16,809 nt of DNA from Saccharothrix sp. ST-888 (GTDB lineage: Bacteria > Actinomycetota > Actinomycetes > Streptomycetales > Streptomycetaceae). Below the pieces are notes generated by a model. It was not told where the DNA came from. It saw nothing but the letters and a program-made list of their open reading frames with translations, and searched no databases. The translations under genes and the position numbers were made by a program. Below, in pieces: positions 1 to 7,193 of this stretch; positions within the stretch are counted from its first letter, which is position 1; the number at the start of each line of letters is the position of its first letter. The stretch lies in assembly GCF_000955975.1 (NCBI RefSeq), contig NZ_JYJF01000136.1, positions 1-16,809 on the forward strand, written 5' to 3'.

Positions 1-96
1 GCCGCCAAGGAGCACCTGAAGGTGGTCGACGTCGCCCAGCTGCTGCTCGACTCGGTCAAGGCCCAGCCCACCGAGCCGGAGCCGGCCGAGGTCTGA
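1..96 (+). CDS. 3' end of an unidentified gene (partial)
   Basis: An open frame enters from the left edge and stops at TGA 94-96, giving the last 31 residues of a protein. The tail has a hydrophobic stretch (VVDVAQLLLDSV) followed by a charged Pro/Glu-rich end (QPTEPEPAEV). Third codon positions are nearly all G or C, so it is very likely coding. Too little remains to assign a family, and I do not recognise it. Confidence 0.6.
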   Translation, partial: AAKEHLKVVDVAQLLLDSVKAQPTEPEPAEV

Positions 97-101
97 GCCC
101 T

Positions 102-368
102 GTGTGTGAGCGACTGTTGTCGTCCGATCTTGAGGGCTGCAGGCCGAACGGGAATCTCGATCGGGTGACCGCGGGGGCTACCGGGCACAAGAACCTTACA
201 GCGGCAGCGGCTGTCGTCGGAGGCAGCAGTGGAGCTCTCGGGTACCAGCTCCGCGGACTCGAGAAGGCCGCGGGATTCACCATCATCGAACGCACCAGCC
301 CGCTCACTCCAACGGCAGCCGGCCACGCATTCCTCATCGAGGCCCGTGACCTTCTGGCGCACCTCTAA
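102..368 (+). pseudogene. LysR-type helix-turn-helix fragment, probably decayed
   Basis: The frame can be read from a GTG at 102 to TAA at 366-368 (88 residues), but only the part from about base 190 onward looks like protein. It resembles a LysR-family HTH: NLTAAAAVVGGSSGALGYQL is the helix-turn-helix, RGLEKAAGFTIIERTSPLTP the wing (compare the LysR pattern RxLExxxGxxLFxRxxxxxxLTxAG), and TAAGHAFLIEARDLL the linker helix. Complete LysR regulators are about 300 residues and have an effector domain, which is absent here. The first 30 residues look random, third-position GC is lower than in neighbouring genes, and there is no clear ribosome site. A remnant is more likely than a functional small regulator. 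LysR-like HTH domains also occur in transposon-associated actinobacterial proteins, which may be its source. Confidence 0.45.
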
Positions 369-1148
369 GGGGGTCGTGTCCTGAGCCGGAGATTCGGCGC
401 CAGTTGGGTGTGAGTCATCCTGGGCCGAAGATCCCGCCGTTATCGTCACCGATGCCCAGCGGGAGGTGCTGCGGTCGTGAGTGCGCCGCCCTTCGACTGC
501 CAGGCGCTGGCGTGGAGGTCGTGGACTGTCCGGAGGGCGGTTGGATCTTCGACGAGTTCGACGACCTGGGGCTCAGCCCACTGCGGTCGCCCACCCGTCA
601 GTCGTTCCCGTCGTTGTGCGGCAGGGGCCGGTCCGCCCCTTGAGCGCCCCCGGGGCGACGAGTGCGCCGGAGTCCGCGGCCCCGGGACCGTCGGGGACAC
701 ACCGGGCAGCCGTACCATGCCGATCACAGCACCCGCGCCGATGGGACGGAGCCGCTGCCGCCGACCGGCAACATCACGTCGACCGAATAAACTTACGAAT
801 CTTCAGCTGCTGCCCATCAGGAACGGGCATGCTCGCCGACTTCGTCCGATCCCACGGTCCGGTCAAGGGCTGGAGCGCCGACGTCCGGAGGAACCCGCCA
901 GACGCCAGGGGTCCCTCGAAGAGTCGGAACGCGCGTTGGAGCTCGCCGTACAAGACCACGTCCGAGCGAAAGACCCGATACGAGAGCTGCGGCGCGCACT
1001 GAGACCACAAGCCGAAGCCACACCCGCGACACAGGAACAGGATCAGCCAGCGTGCCGGGACACGGACGAAACCCCGACCCGACACCCCGAGCACCGCCTG
1101 ACAACGTCTCACCGACCCTGGACGCCGCGCCCGACAGGCCGACGGTGA
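369..1148. other. Gene-poor stretch with no convincing coding sequence
   Basis: About 780 bases in which no frame on either strand shows a recognisable protein, despite several open frames caused by high GC. Two weak traces are worth noting. Bases about 439-530 (+) read VTDAQREVL, an in-frame stop, then VRRPSTARR, faintly like the N-terminus of IS630-type transposases. Bases about 888-1010 (+) read a charged helical stretch (SLEESERALELAVQDHVRAK). An AT-richer patch lies at about 785-805. I take the region to be eroded DNA of mobile or accessory origin. Confidence 0.4.
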
Positions 1149-1532
1149 ACTGACCCCGCAGGCTGGTGCCGCTCGACCGCTGGACGAGCTTGTCGACGTC
1201 GGCCCGGCGGCACCAACCAGTACTTCCGCACCCAGGACCTCTGGCAGACCGACCAGCTGTTCCCACTGCAGGTCAAGGGTCGGGCGATCACCCGGCAGTT
1301 CGACGCCGCGACCGCCGACCCCCGCTCCCCGCAGATGTACGTCAACTTCCTCAGCTACGCCGGCGGCTTCTGGCCCAAGACCGCCGAACAGACCCTGATG
1401 GACCAATCCGTCTACCCCTACCTGGCCGCCCGCACCGCCCAGCCCGCCCGCTACGGCCTCATCCCGATGGACTTCTCCGACTTCCACGTCAACGTCCTGC
1501 AGCTGCTCATCGACAAGAACTTCACCGCCTAA
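1149..1532 (+). pseudogene. C-terminal remnant of a PI-PLC-like phosphodiesterase
   Basis: An open frame follows an in-frame TGA at 1146-1148 and runs to TAA 1530-1532. From about base 1203 it reads as one continuous protein: YFRTQDLWQTDQLFPLQVKG, then YVNFLSYAGGFWPK, then RYGLIPMDFSDFHVNVLQLL and IDKNFTA. This matches the end of bacterial phosphatidylinositol-specific phospholipase C, where a strand ending in 'MDF' is followed by a helix and the terminal 'NNF/KNF'. The N-terminal half of the TIM barrel, which carries both catalytic histidines, is missing and is not seen upstream in any frame. There is no suitable start or ribosome site, apart from an internal ATG at 1335. It is most likely a truncated pseudogene of a secreted phosphodiesterase. 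Confidence 0.55.
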
Positions 1533-1565
1533 TGGGAGTGCCGGGTCGTGGCCCGCACGCAGCGG

Positions 1566-1599
1566 GCCGCCCCCGGCACCCGAAGGCACCGGGGGCGGC
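1566..1599. terminator. GC-rich hairpin between convergent units
   Basis: Bases 1566-1576 and 1589-1599 form a perfect 11-bp stem (core CCGCCCCCGG / CCGGGGGCGG) with a 12-base loop. It lies between the PI-PLC remnant (stop at 1532) and the end of the leftward seven-gene operon (stop at 1614), so it fits a bidirectional terminator. There is no U-tract, which is common for Streptomyces terminators. Confidence 0.6.
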
Positions 1600-1613
1600 G
1601 GACACGCCGGCAG

Positions 1614-2219
1614 TCATTCCCAAGGGTTGGTCCCCGACTCCCACGCGGCTTCCTCGTCCTGGTCATGCAGGAATCGCGGCCGGGTGACACCTCGGAGGGA
1701 GGTGTCGCTGATCGGCCACTCCTCGAACCCGTCACGCAGCAGCCGGAGCAGGAATTCGGCCATTCCGCCCGGGTACACGGACCAGGCGAGTTCGAAGCGC
1801 GAGTACACCGCGACCGGCCACCGGTCGGGATCCGAATCAGCGGCAATCCAGGCGAAGGTGTCGGCCGCGGCCGTCTCTCCCCAGATGAGCAGGTCCTCCA
1901 GGCGGTACTCCCCGGCTTTGACGGGAGCAGCCCAGTTGTTCACGGTCGCGTCGGCGAGCGCGTCAGGTGCGAGCGGTGACACCTTGTTCTGATACGACTC
2001 TTCAGAAGTGACGGCGGGAATGCGGATTCCCACCATCTCCTCGATCGAACCGTGGCCGAACAGTGCCACGAAGGCCCGGTAGTCGGCCGGGAAGGGCCTA
2101 CCGTACACCGCCTCGGCCGCGTTCCAGTCGATGACGTCGCCGCGGGTCGGCCCGATGACCGTCAGTTCCTTCGCGAGGTCCGTCACCACGGCAGGCACTC
2201 GGCTCTGTTCGTCGCTCAT
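1614..2219 (-). CDS. SUKH (SMI1/KNR4) family immunity protein
   Basis: A 201-residue acidic cytoplasmic protein. The SUKH signature is visible: WNAAEAVYGRPFPADYRAFV plus ALFGHGSIE (residues 32-60) match the family's 'xExxLGxxLPxDYxxFLxxxNGGxI' helix-turn-strand. LIWGETAAADTFAWI (111-125) is the central strand pair, and the region around residues 137-164 ends in the usual helix (GGMAEFLLRLL). SUKH proteins are known immunity factors that bind and neutralise nuclease toxins of polymorphic toxin systems. That fits here, because the ATG at 2219 lies two bases after the stop of an exported endonuclease gene, implying translational coupling. An upstream in-frame start at 2267 lies inside the nuclease gene and is less likely. 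It is the last gene of the operon, followed by the hairpin at 1566-1599. The role as specific antidote is inferred from family and position. Confidence 0.85.
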   Translation of the reverse strand: MSDEQSRVPAVVTDLAKELTVIGPTRGDVIDWNAAEAVYGRPFPADYRAFVALFGHGSIEEMVGIRIPAVTSEESYQNKVSPLAPDALADATVNNWAAPVKAGEYRLEDLLIWGETAAADTFAWIAADSDPDRWPVAVYSRFELAWSVYPGGMAEFLLRLLRDGFEEWPISDTSLRGVTRPRFLHDQDEEAAWESGTNPWE

Positions 2220-2221
2220 TT

Positions 2222-4042
2222 CTACGGTTCCCATTCGGTCGGGGCGTCCTTGCCCATGTTGTGCCACTGCTGGTCCTTCAGGCTGAAGATGTCGTTGGGG
2301 ACGTAGTTGTCGAAGATTTTCACCGCCCCGACGCCGGGCGTGTACTTGGTGGCCTGCATGTGGAATTGGGTCGGGACCACCCTTGTCCCGTTGTACTCCG
2401 GGGTCACGATGTAATGGACGACCACACCGAGCTCATTGTTCAGCACCTCCCGGACTTCATTCTCGTAGTCGGCCATGTTCCCGGTGTGGTGAGGCGGCGA
2501 TCCCCCCATGTTCGTGGAGTTCGCCGTACGGGAGCACGTGGCGAGGTTGTCGTAGGCGGTGCCCGAGCCACCGAGCGAACCGGCCAACAGGTGGCAGGCG
2601 TTGCGCCAGAACTTGGCAGGCCGGTCGCCGAGGTCGGACGCGTATATCGCCGCCCAGAGGTATGCGGGTGGAGCCACCGTCTTGGTGTTGGTTGCGGTTC
2701 CCTTGTTGTTGTCGACGAAGTCCTTGGTGAGGCACGCCTCCGCGCCTTGGGCACGGCCGGACCGGTCGACCGGCAGGTACGTGCGCCATCCGCCACCGAA
2801 ACCGCTCCGGCAGTCGGCGGGATCGGAATCGGGGGACGGCGGGTTCGCGGGGCCGGGCTGGGACAGGCTCGGCGCTTCCTCGAGGGACGTGACCTCGTCA
2901 ACGACGCGCTGCTCGCCGGCCTGGTAAACAACGAGCCCGCCGGATGCCAGCACCTCCGGCTCCGGGGCCGGGAAGGCAGCGGCCCCGGGCGCTCGCACCC
3001 GCAGCGCCGTGTAGTGCCCGTTGGGCTTGCGGAGCAGCCCGTCATAGGTGACGGCCGGGCTGCCGAGCGCCGCCGCCTGCGCGGCTGGGAGCCGCCGGAC
3101 GGCTTCGGGCGTCAGGTACGCCGTGCCCGGACGGATGTCGACGGTGGTGCCGTGTTGCTTCGCGTACTGTGTCAGCGCGGCGGCCCGGGGCTGCCGGTAG
3201 GGGCTGTCACCGGTGTCCTCGTCCTGGCCGGCCGACCGGTTGCCGGCTTGCGGAGCAGGAGCAGGCGCGTCACCGCCCTGGTCCATGGCGGCCGCCGGGT
3301 TCGACGGAACGGAGGAGAAGCTCTGGATCACCTGGGCCATCTGCCCGAGCAGTTGCTGGCCCCGGGACTGGAGCTGCTGTTCCTTCGTCTTGAGGTCGGA
3401 GGCCTTCGAGTCATTGGCCTTGGAGGCGGCGTCGAGCTGGGAGGACCTGGCGTCGACCTGGGAAGCCTCCTGCCGGATCTGGCTCTCCTCGCCCTGGATC
3501 TTGTCCTCCACGGCGTTTTCCTGGTCCTTCTTGGCCTCCAATTGGCGCGCCTCGGCGTCGAAGGCAGCGGCCGCGCCCGCCTCCGCGGGCAGCTGGAACG
3601 TGTTCGGCTTGGCGTTGTGGGCGGCGATCTCACCGTCCACGGCCTTCGCGCGCTCGTTGTGGCCGCTGATCTCCTGGTTCACCGCGGCGACCCTGGCGTT
3701 GAGCGCCGCCTTGCTGTCGCGAATGGCGGCGGACTCCTTCGTGATCCGCTCCGCCTCGGCGACCACGTCCTTCTCCTGCTGCGCCAGCTGCGCCGACTGC
3801 CGGTTCGCGTCCTCGATCTCCACCAGCAGGGTCGCCAGGGCAGCCTCGAAACCCCGGGGCGCCACCAGCGGAACGGGGGCGAGCGTGCCCGCCTGCGCCG
3901 TCACCGCCACGGCATCGGTCGCCGCGATCGTCTGCGCTCCCGCGGCAACGATCGGCGCCAGGAGCGCCATCAGCACGAGGTGCAGGATCCGGGGCAGCGT
4001 CCGCCGGCGGCGCGCGGCCGCCGTGCGCGGGGGCGGGGTCAT
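2222..4042 (-). CDS. Exported DNA/RNA non-specific endonuclease toxin
   Basis: A 606-residue protein. Residues 1-40 are a signal peptide or anchor: four arginines at 11-14, a hydrophobic core (about 17-34) and a possible AGA-Q cleavage site near 36. Residues about 65-240 are Gln/Lys/Glu/Ala-rich heptad-like coiled coil. Residues about 245-282 and 390-410 are Pro-rich linkers. Residues about 420-565 are a DNA/RNA non-specific endonuclease domain: FWRNACHLLAGSLGGSG with the likely catalytic His484, NLATCSR (499-505), MADYENEV (523-530), and VVHYIVTPEYNG (541-552). The family normally has D-R-G-H-L-I; here the segment reads N-A-C-H-L-L, keeping the His but not the Asp-Arg. Such domains act as metal-dependent nucleases and are common toxin tips. 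ATG at 4042 overlaps the preceding stop (ATGA), with GAAGGTG as ribosome site. The next gene is its likely SUKH immunity protein. Target (rival cells or self) is not shown. Confidence 0.82.
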   Translation of the reverse strand: MTPPPRTAAARRRRTLPRILHLVLMALLAPIVAAGAQTIAATDAVAVTAQAGTLAPVPLVAPRGFEAALATLLVEIEDANRQSAQLAQQEKDVVAEAERITKESAAIRDSKAALNARVAAVNQEISGHNERAKAVDGEIAAHNAKPNTFQLPAEAGAAAAFDAEARQLEAKKDQENAVEDKIQGEESQIRQEASQVDARSSQLDAASKANDSKASDLKTKEQQLQSRGQQLLGQMAQVIQSFSSVPSNPAAAMDQGGDAPAPAPQAGNRSAGQDEDTGDSPYRQPRAAALTQYAKQHGTTVDIRPGTAYLTPEAVRRLPAAQAAALGSPAVTYDGLLRKPNGHYTALRVRAPGAAAFPAPEPEVLASGGLVVYQAGEQRVVDEVTSLEEAPSLSQPGPANPPSPDSDPADCRSGFGGGWRTYLPVDRSGRAQGAEACLTKDFVDNNKGTATNTKTVAPPAYLWAAIYASDLGDRPAKFWRNACHLLAGSLGGSGTAYDNLATCSRTANSTNMGGSPPHHTGNMADYENEVREVLNNELGVVVHYIVTPEYNGTRVVPTQFHMQATKYTPGVGAVKIFDNYVPNDIFSLKDQQWHNMGKDAPTEWEP

Positions 4043-4914
4043 CCGGTCACCTTCCCGGCGAGCTCGTCGGCGATCTTCGAGGTGGTCGGCGCGCCGTCAC
4101 CGGCCTGACAGACGGCAACCTGCACCAGGCTCGTGCCCTTCACTCGCGCCTGGTGGTAGCAGGCCCAGCCTGCGGCGCCGTCCTGGGTCGCTTTCCACGT
4201 CACGACGACCGCGAACGGCGCGTGCGCCGCGTAGGCCCACTTCGACGTACGTCCGGCCTGGTCGGTGAGTGTCGAGGACGGGCACTTGGTGAGGCCGTCG
4301 GTGAGCGTGCGGAAGGCTGCGGCCGCCTTCTCGCTGTCCGGGAACACGCCGATCACCTGGTTGACGGTGTAGCTGCCCGAGCCTGCGGCGTCCTGGTAGG
4401 TCGCCGACAGGAACGCCTTCCACGCCTGCCCGTAGGCCGATTGCGTCGTCGGTCCGGCGGCGACAGCGCATTCCGACGGGGCCACGGCGAGCGGGGCGTG
4501 CGGCCGGTTCGACTGGGGCCCGGCCACCACCGTCGTTCCGGCCAGTTTGCTGACGCCGTCGGCGCTGAGCAGGTCCGCCTGGACGGTCCCCTCGGCGATG
4601 TGCGGCGGGAGGCCCGTCGGCTGTTGCGGCCAGAACCACCACCCGATGCCGGCCAGCAGGAGGCAGGGCACCACCGCGGCCACCAGCAGCCGCCAGTGGC
4701 GCAGCACCCCAACTCCCCGGCGCGCTGCCCGCGCCCCGGGCGGCGTCACCGACGCGGCCGGCGGCTGCGCGCCCGGCCCGGCAGCCGGTTGCACGGGCAC
4801 GGACGGCGCCGCGCCGCCGCCGCGGCCGAGCTGGGGCGGCACCGCGCGTGGCGTCTGCTGCCAGGTGGGCGGCGCCGATGCGGCCGGGTCCTGGTTCCAG
4901 TAGTGCTTCGTCAT
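4039..4914 (-). CDS. Membrane-anchored PknH-type sensor domain protein
   Basis: A 291-residue protein. The N-terminal 70 residues are Pro/Ala/Gly-rich and disordered, with a final basic patch. Residues about 74-94 are one membrane span (LLVAAVVPCLLLAGIGWWFW). The remainder (about 110-291) is extracellular and resembles the PknH-like sensor domain of mycobacterial kinase PknH: it has PSECAVAAGPTT, a VNQVIGVFPDSEKAAAAFR segment and a final ADELAGKV helix. Its four cysteines (149, 211, 252, 269) match the two disulfides of that fold. In PknH this domain is the outside sensor of a Ser/Thr kinase; here it is separate from a kinase but encoded in the same operon. A perfect AGGAGG (4920-4925) lies five bases before the ATG, and the stop overlaps the nuclease start. 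The ligand is unknown. Confidence 0.75.
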   Translation of the reverse strand: MTKHYWNQDPAASAPPTWQQTPRAVPPQLGRGGGAAPSVPVQPAAGPGAQPPAASVTPPGARAARRGVGVLRHWRLLVAAVVPCLLLAGIGWWFWPQQPTGLPPHIAEGTVQADLLSADGVSKLAGTTVVAGPQSNRPHAPLAVAPSECAVAAGPTTQSAYGQAWKAFLSATYQDAAGSGSYTVNQVIGVFPDSEKAAAAFRTLTDGLTKCPSSTLTDQAGRTSKWAYAAHAPFAVVVTWKATQDGAAGWACYHQARVKGTSLVQVAVCQAGDGAPTTSKIADELAGKVTG

Positions 4915-4951
4915 GACGTCCTCCTGGTCGCGGTGTTCGGGTCAGCGCCGT

Positions 4952-5179
4952 TCATCGGCTGCACGAGACGGCGAGGACGAACAGCAGGAACAGCACGGCG
5001 AGGACGCCGAGGCAGCCGATGCCGCCCTCCGGGTTCTTGGTGTTGGCCTCGACCGTTCCGCCGGGGCGCAGGCCGGGGTGGCGGTCGGTGTAGTGCGCGA
5101 TCTGCGCCCGCTCGCCCTGGGACTCGGTGCCCCAGGAGGTCTTGAAGCCGCACTCGCCGCACCGGTAGCGGTATGCCAT
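4952..5179 (-). CDS. Small zinc-finger membrane protein
   Basis: A 75-residue protein. Residues 7-34 form a C2H2-like metal site: Cys7-x2-Cys10 (RCGECGFKT) followed after 18 residues by His29-x4-His34 (AHYTDRH). Residues about 53-72 are a single hydrophobic span (GIGCLGVLAVLFLLFVLAVS), and the chain ends CSR. It therefore looks like a zinc-binding head tethered to the membrane by a C-terminal tail anchor. The ATG at 5179 has AAGGA eight bases upstream and starts at the conserved-looking MAYRYRCGECG; longer in-frame readings upstream run into the kinase gene and are not credible. It lies 55 bases after the kinase stop and 37 bases before the next start, inside the operon. I know similar small Streptomyces proteins but no established function. 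An adaptor role in the kinase pathway is only inference. Confidence 0.7.
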   Translation of the reverse strand: MAYRYRCGECGFKTSWGTESQGERAQIAHYTDRHPGLRPGGTVEANTKNPEGGIGCLGVLAVLFLLFVLAVSCSR

Positions 5180-5234
5180 GTCGGATCCTTGAACTTTGTC
5201 GGTGGGATGGTGGATCGGTCGCCGCGCGGCGGGG

Positions 5235-7193
5235 TCAGCGCCAGCGCCAGCAGACGGTGTAGCCGAGGTCGGGGAACTCGTTGGAGCGCCAGTAGGTGGA
5301 GGCGTCCTGGCCGCAGAACGCGGGGTAGTTCGGCGTGCTGGTGCGTCCGGTGACGTAGACGTTGGAGCGGTCGCAGCTGCCGACGTTGGTGAAGGTGGAG
5401 CCCGACTTGAACAGGCATTCGCGGACGGTGGCGTAGCCCGCGTCATCGGGGAACACCATGGACAGGCACTGCAGGACGTCTTGGTCGGCACCCTTGGGGC
5501 CGGAGACGGTCCGCCACTGGTTGTAGTGGGGCCAGCTGTCGCACTTGGAGTGGTCGCTGGTGCTGCGGTAGACGGCGAGGACCTTGAAGGCGCCGGTCCG
5601 GCAGGACAGCAGCGACCACGGGCCCGCGCCGTTCGGCCCGAAGACGCAGTCGCCCTGCCGGGCGTGGTAGGAGTCCCCGCCGGAACTCTGGTAACTGAGG
5701 CACAGGACCCGCGAGTAGCGCTTGGAGCTGACGCTCTCGTCGTTGCCGGGCACGTTGGCGCAGCCGTCCAGGTCGGTGCTGCCCTCGTTGATCCGGACGA
5801 TCTTGAACGTCCCGGTGGTGCAGGTGGTCGGGGTGAGGTCGGCGTGACCGCTGGTCCCGGTGTCGAAGAAGCAGTCGCCGACGCCCGCGGTGGCGACCGG
5901 ATCGGTCGGACTCGGGCTCGGGGTGGGCGTGGGTGTCGGGGTCGGGGTTCTCGGGCGGGTGCTGCTGAGGGTCGGATCGGGCGGCGGGGTCCGGTACGAA
6001 CTGCCGGCGGAGTGCGATGGGTGACTGACCGTCAGCGGGTGGCTGTCGGCGGCCGAGCGGGCGTCGGCCGGGTGGGAGTCGTCACGGTGGGCCACAAACA
6101 GCAGCACTGCCACGACGGCGGCCACGGCGGCGAGTACCTTGCCGACCCCGGCCGCCGTGCTGCCCACTCCCGCGCCACCCGCTGCCGAACCCGCAGAACC
6201 TGCCCCGCTGTTGACGCGCGGTCGCGGGGTAGCCGGCCCGATCGGCGGCTTCGGCTTCGCTCCCCCGGCCGGCTTCGCTCCCCCGGCGGCTTTCGGCCCG
6301 CGGCCGGGCTTCAACGTGCCGGACGCCGAGGCAAGTTGCTCGGCCCAGGCGGCGGGCGTCGGCCGGGCGGCCGGGTCCTTCCCGAGCGAGGCACGGGCCA
6401 AGGCGCCGAGGGCCGGGTCGATCGCCGCCAGCGCGGCCGGGTCGGTCGTGCTCTGGTCGCGGGCGAAGAGGCGGACGGCGAGCAGGGCGAGCTTGTAGGT
6501 GTCGCTGTGCCGGGTCGCCCGTTCCTCGCCCGCGGGGACGTGCCAGTCCGGGGTCTCGGCCTGCGGCAGCACCGTCGCAAGGTCGGTGCGGGCCGCGTCG
6601 CAGTCGATGAGGAAGCACTCGGGCTGCGGCGCGAGGGCGAAGAGCAGGTTCTTCGGCGAGAGGTCGCCGACGGCGACGCCGAAGCGGTGCAGCCGGTCGA
6701 GGGTGGTCGCGAGGTCGGCGAGCAGCAGCAGCCGGTCGCGGTCGGTGACGGTCAGTCCGATCCCGGCGACGTAGGCGTCCTCGTTGAGGAGGTACTCCAG
6801 GGTGGCGAGCCGGGGCGAGCCCTGGTTGCCGGCCGCCAGGGTCCGGAGCGTGAAGCGGAAGCGGTCGGGGACGGCCCGCATCAGGAACCCGCACGTCTGT
6901 CCGCCGCGCCGGACCACGGCGGCCGGCCAGGCGGTCTTCTCGCACAGCCAGCGCCCCTGTTCACCGGTCAGCCGCCCGGGCAGCGCGACCGCGGCGGCCA
7001 ACGCGGCGGCGTCCACCTGCGGCAGCACCGCGGGGGCGTACTCCTTGTAGACGACCTCCCAACCGCCGTCGGCCGCCGACTCGTTGATGCGCTTGTTGCG
7101 CACCCGGTGGACCGATCCCTGGCCTCCTCGGCCGAGTTCCCCGTCCAGGGCCAGCGTGGCGAACTCGACCGGGGCGGCCGGCCGCGCGCTCAC
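5235..7193 (-). CDS. TerY-P triad transmembrane kinase with triple LppU-like ectodomain
   Basis: A 652-residue protein. Residues about 15-290 are a protein kinase-like domain: glycine loop GELGRGGQGSV (18-28), Lys50 in VVYKEY, catalytic loop VGDLSPKNLL (175-184, with Asp177 and Asn182; the usual HRD is VGD), metal-binding IDCDAA (196-201), and helix DTYKLALLAVRLF (231-243). Residues about 290-350 are a Gly/Ala/Pro/Lys linker. Residues 352-368 are one membrane span. Residues about 402-432 are a (Pro-Thr/Ser)n spacer. Residues about 437-651 are three LppU-like repeats, each with four cysteines. The kinase is predicted to be inside the cell and the repeats outside. GTG at 7193 overlaps the phosphatase stop (GTGA), with a GGGAGCGAG ribosome site. 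It belongs to the vWA-PP2C-kinase triad, whose E. coli counterpart is the yegL-yegK-yegI set. Activity and substrate are not shown. Confidence 0.85.
   Translation of the reverse strand: MSARPAAPVEFATLALDGELGRGGQGSVHRVRNKRINESAADGGWEVVYKEYAPAVLPQVDAAALAAAVALPGRLTGEQGRWLCEKTAWPAAVVRRGGQTCGFLMRAVPDRFRFTLRTLAAGNQGSPRLATLEYLLNEDAYVAGIGLTVTDRDRLLLLADLATTLDRLHRFGVAVGDLSPKNLLFALAPQPECFLIDCDAARTDLATVLPQAETPDWHVPAGEERATRHSDTYKLALLAVRLFARDQSTTDPAALAAIDPALGALARASLGKDPAARPTPAAWAEQLASASGTLKPGRGPKAAGGAKPAGGAKPKPPIGPATPRPRVNSGAGSAGSAAGGAGVGSTAAGVGKVLAAVAAVVAVLLFVAHRDDSHPADARSAADSHPLTVSHPSHSAGSSYRTPPPDPTLSSTRPRTPTPTPTPTPSPSPTDPVATAGVGDCFFDTGTSGHADLTPTTCTTGTFKIVRINEGSTDLDGCANVPGNDESVSSKRYSRVLCLSYQSSGGDSYHARQGDCVFGPNGAGPWSLLSCRTGAFKVLAVYRSTSDHSKCDSWPHYNQWRTVSGPKGADQDVLQCLSMVFPDDAGYATVRECLFKSGSTFTNVGSCDRSNVYVTGRTSTPNYPAFCGQDASTYWRSNEFPDLGYTVCWRWR
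6253..6287. repeat. 18-bp tandem duplication in the kinase linker
   Basis: The 17-base unit GGCTTCGCTCCCCCGGC occurs at 6253-6269 and again at 6271-6287. On the minus strand it encodes two copies of a GGAKPA-like unit in the linker between the kinase domain and the membrane span. It keeps the frame and is probably an in-frame slippage product in a flexible segment. Confidence 0.7.

Noticed and set aside
477..1148. Open frames in the left gene-poor stretch as possible genes.
   Set aside because: They are Arg/Pro-rich, lack ribosome sites and show no family pattern. The faint IS630-like trace (about 439-530) is interrupted by a stop and too weak to annotate.
2261..4108. Long plus-strand open frame opposite the nuclease gene.
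   Set aside because: It is Arg/Val/Gly-rich shadow sequence; the minus-strand frame has a signal peptide, coiled coil and endonuclease domain.
5920..5960. GT-rich run that looks like a microsatellite.
   Set aside because: It simply encodes the (Pro-Thr/Ser)n spacer of the kinase gene.
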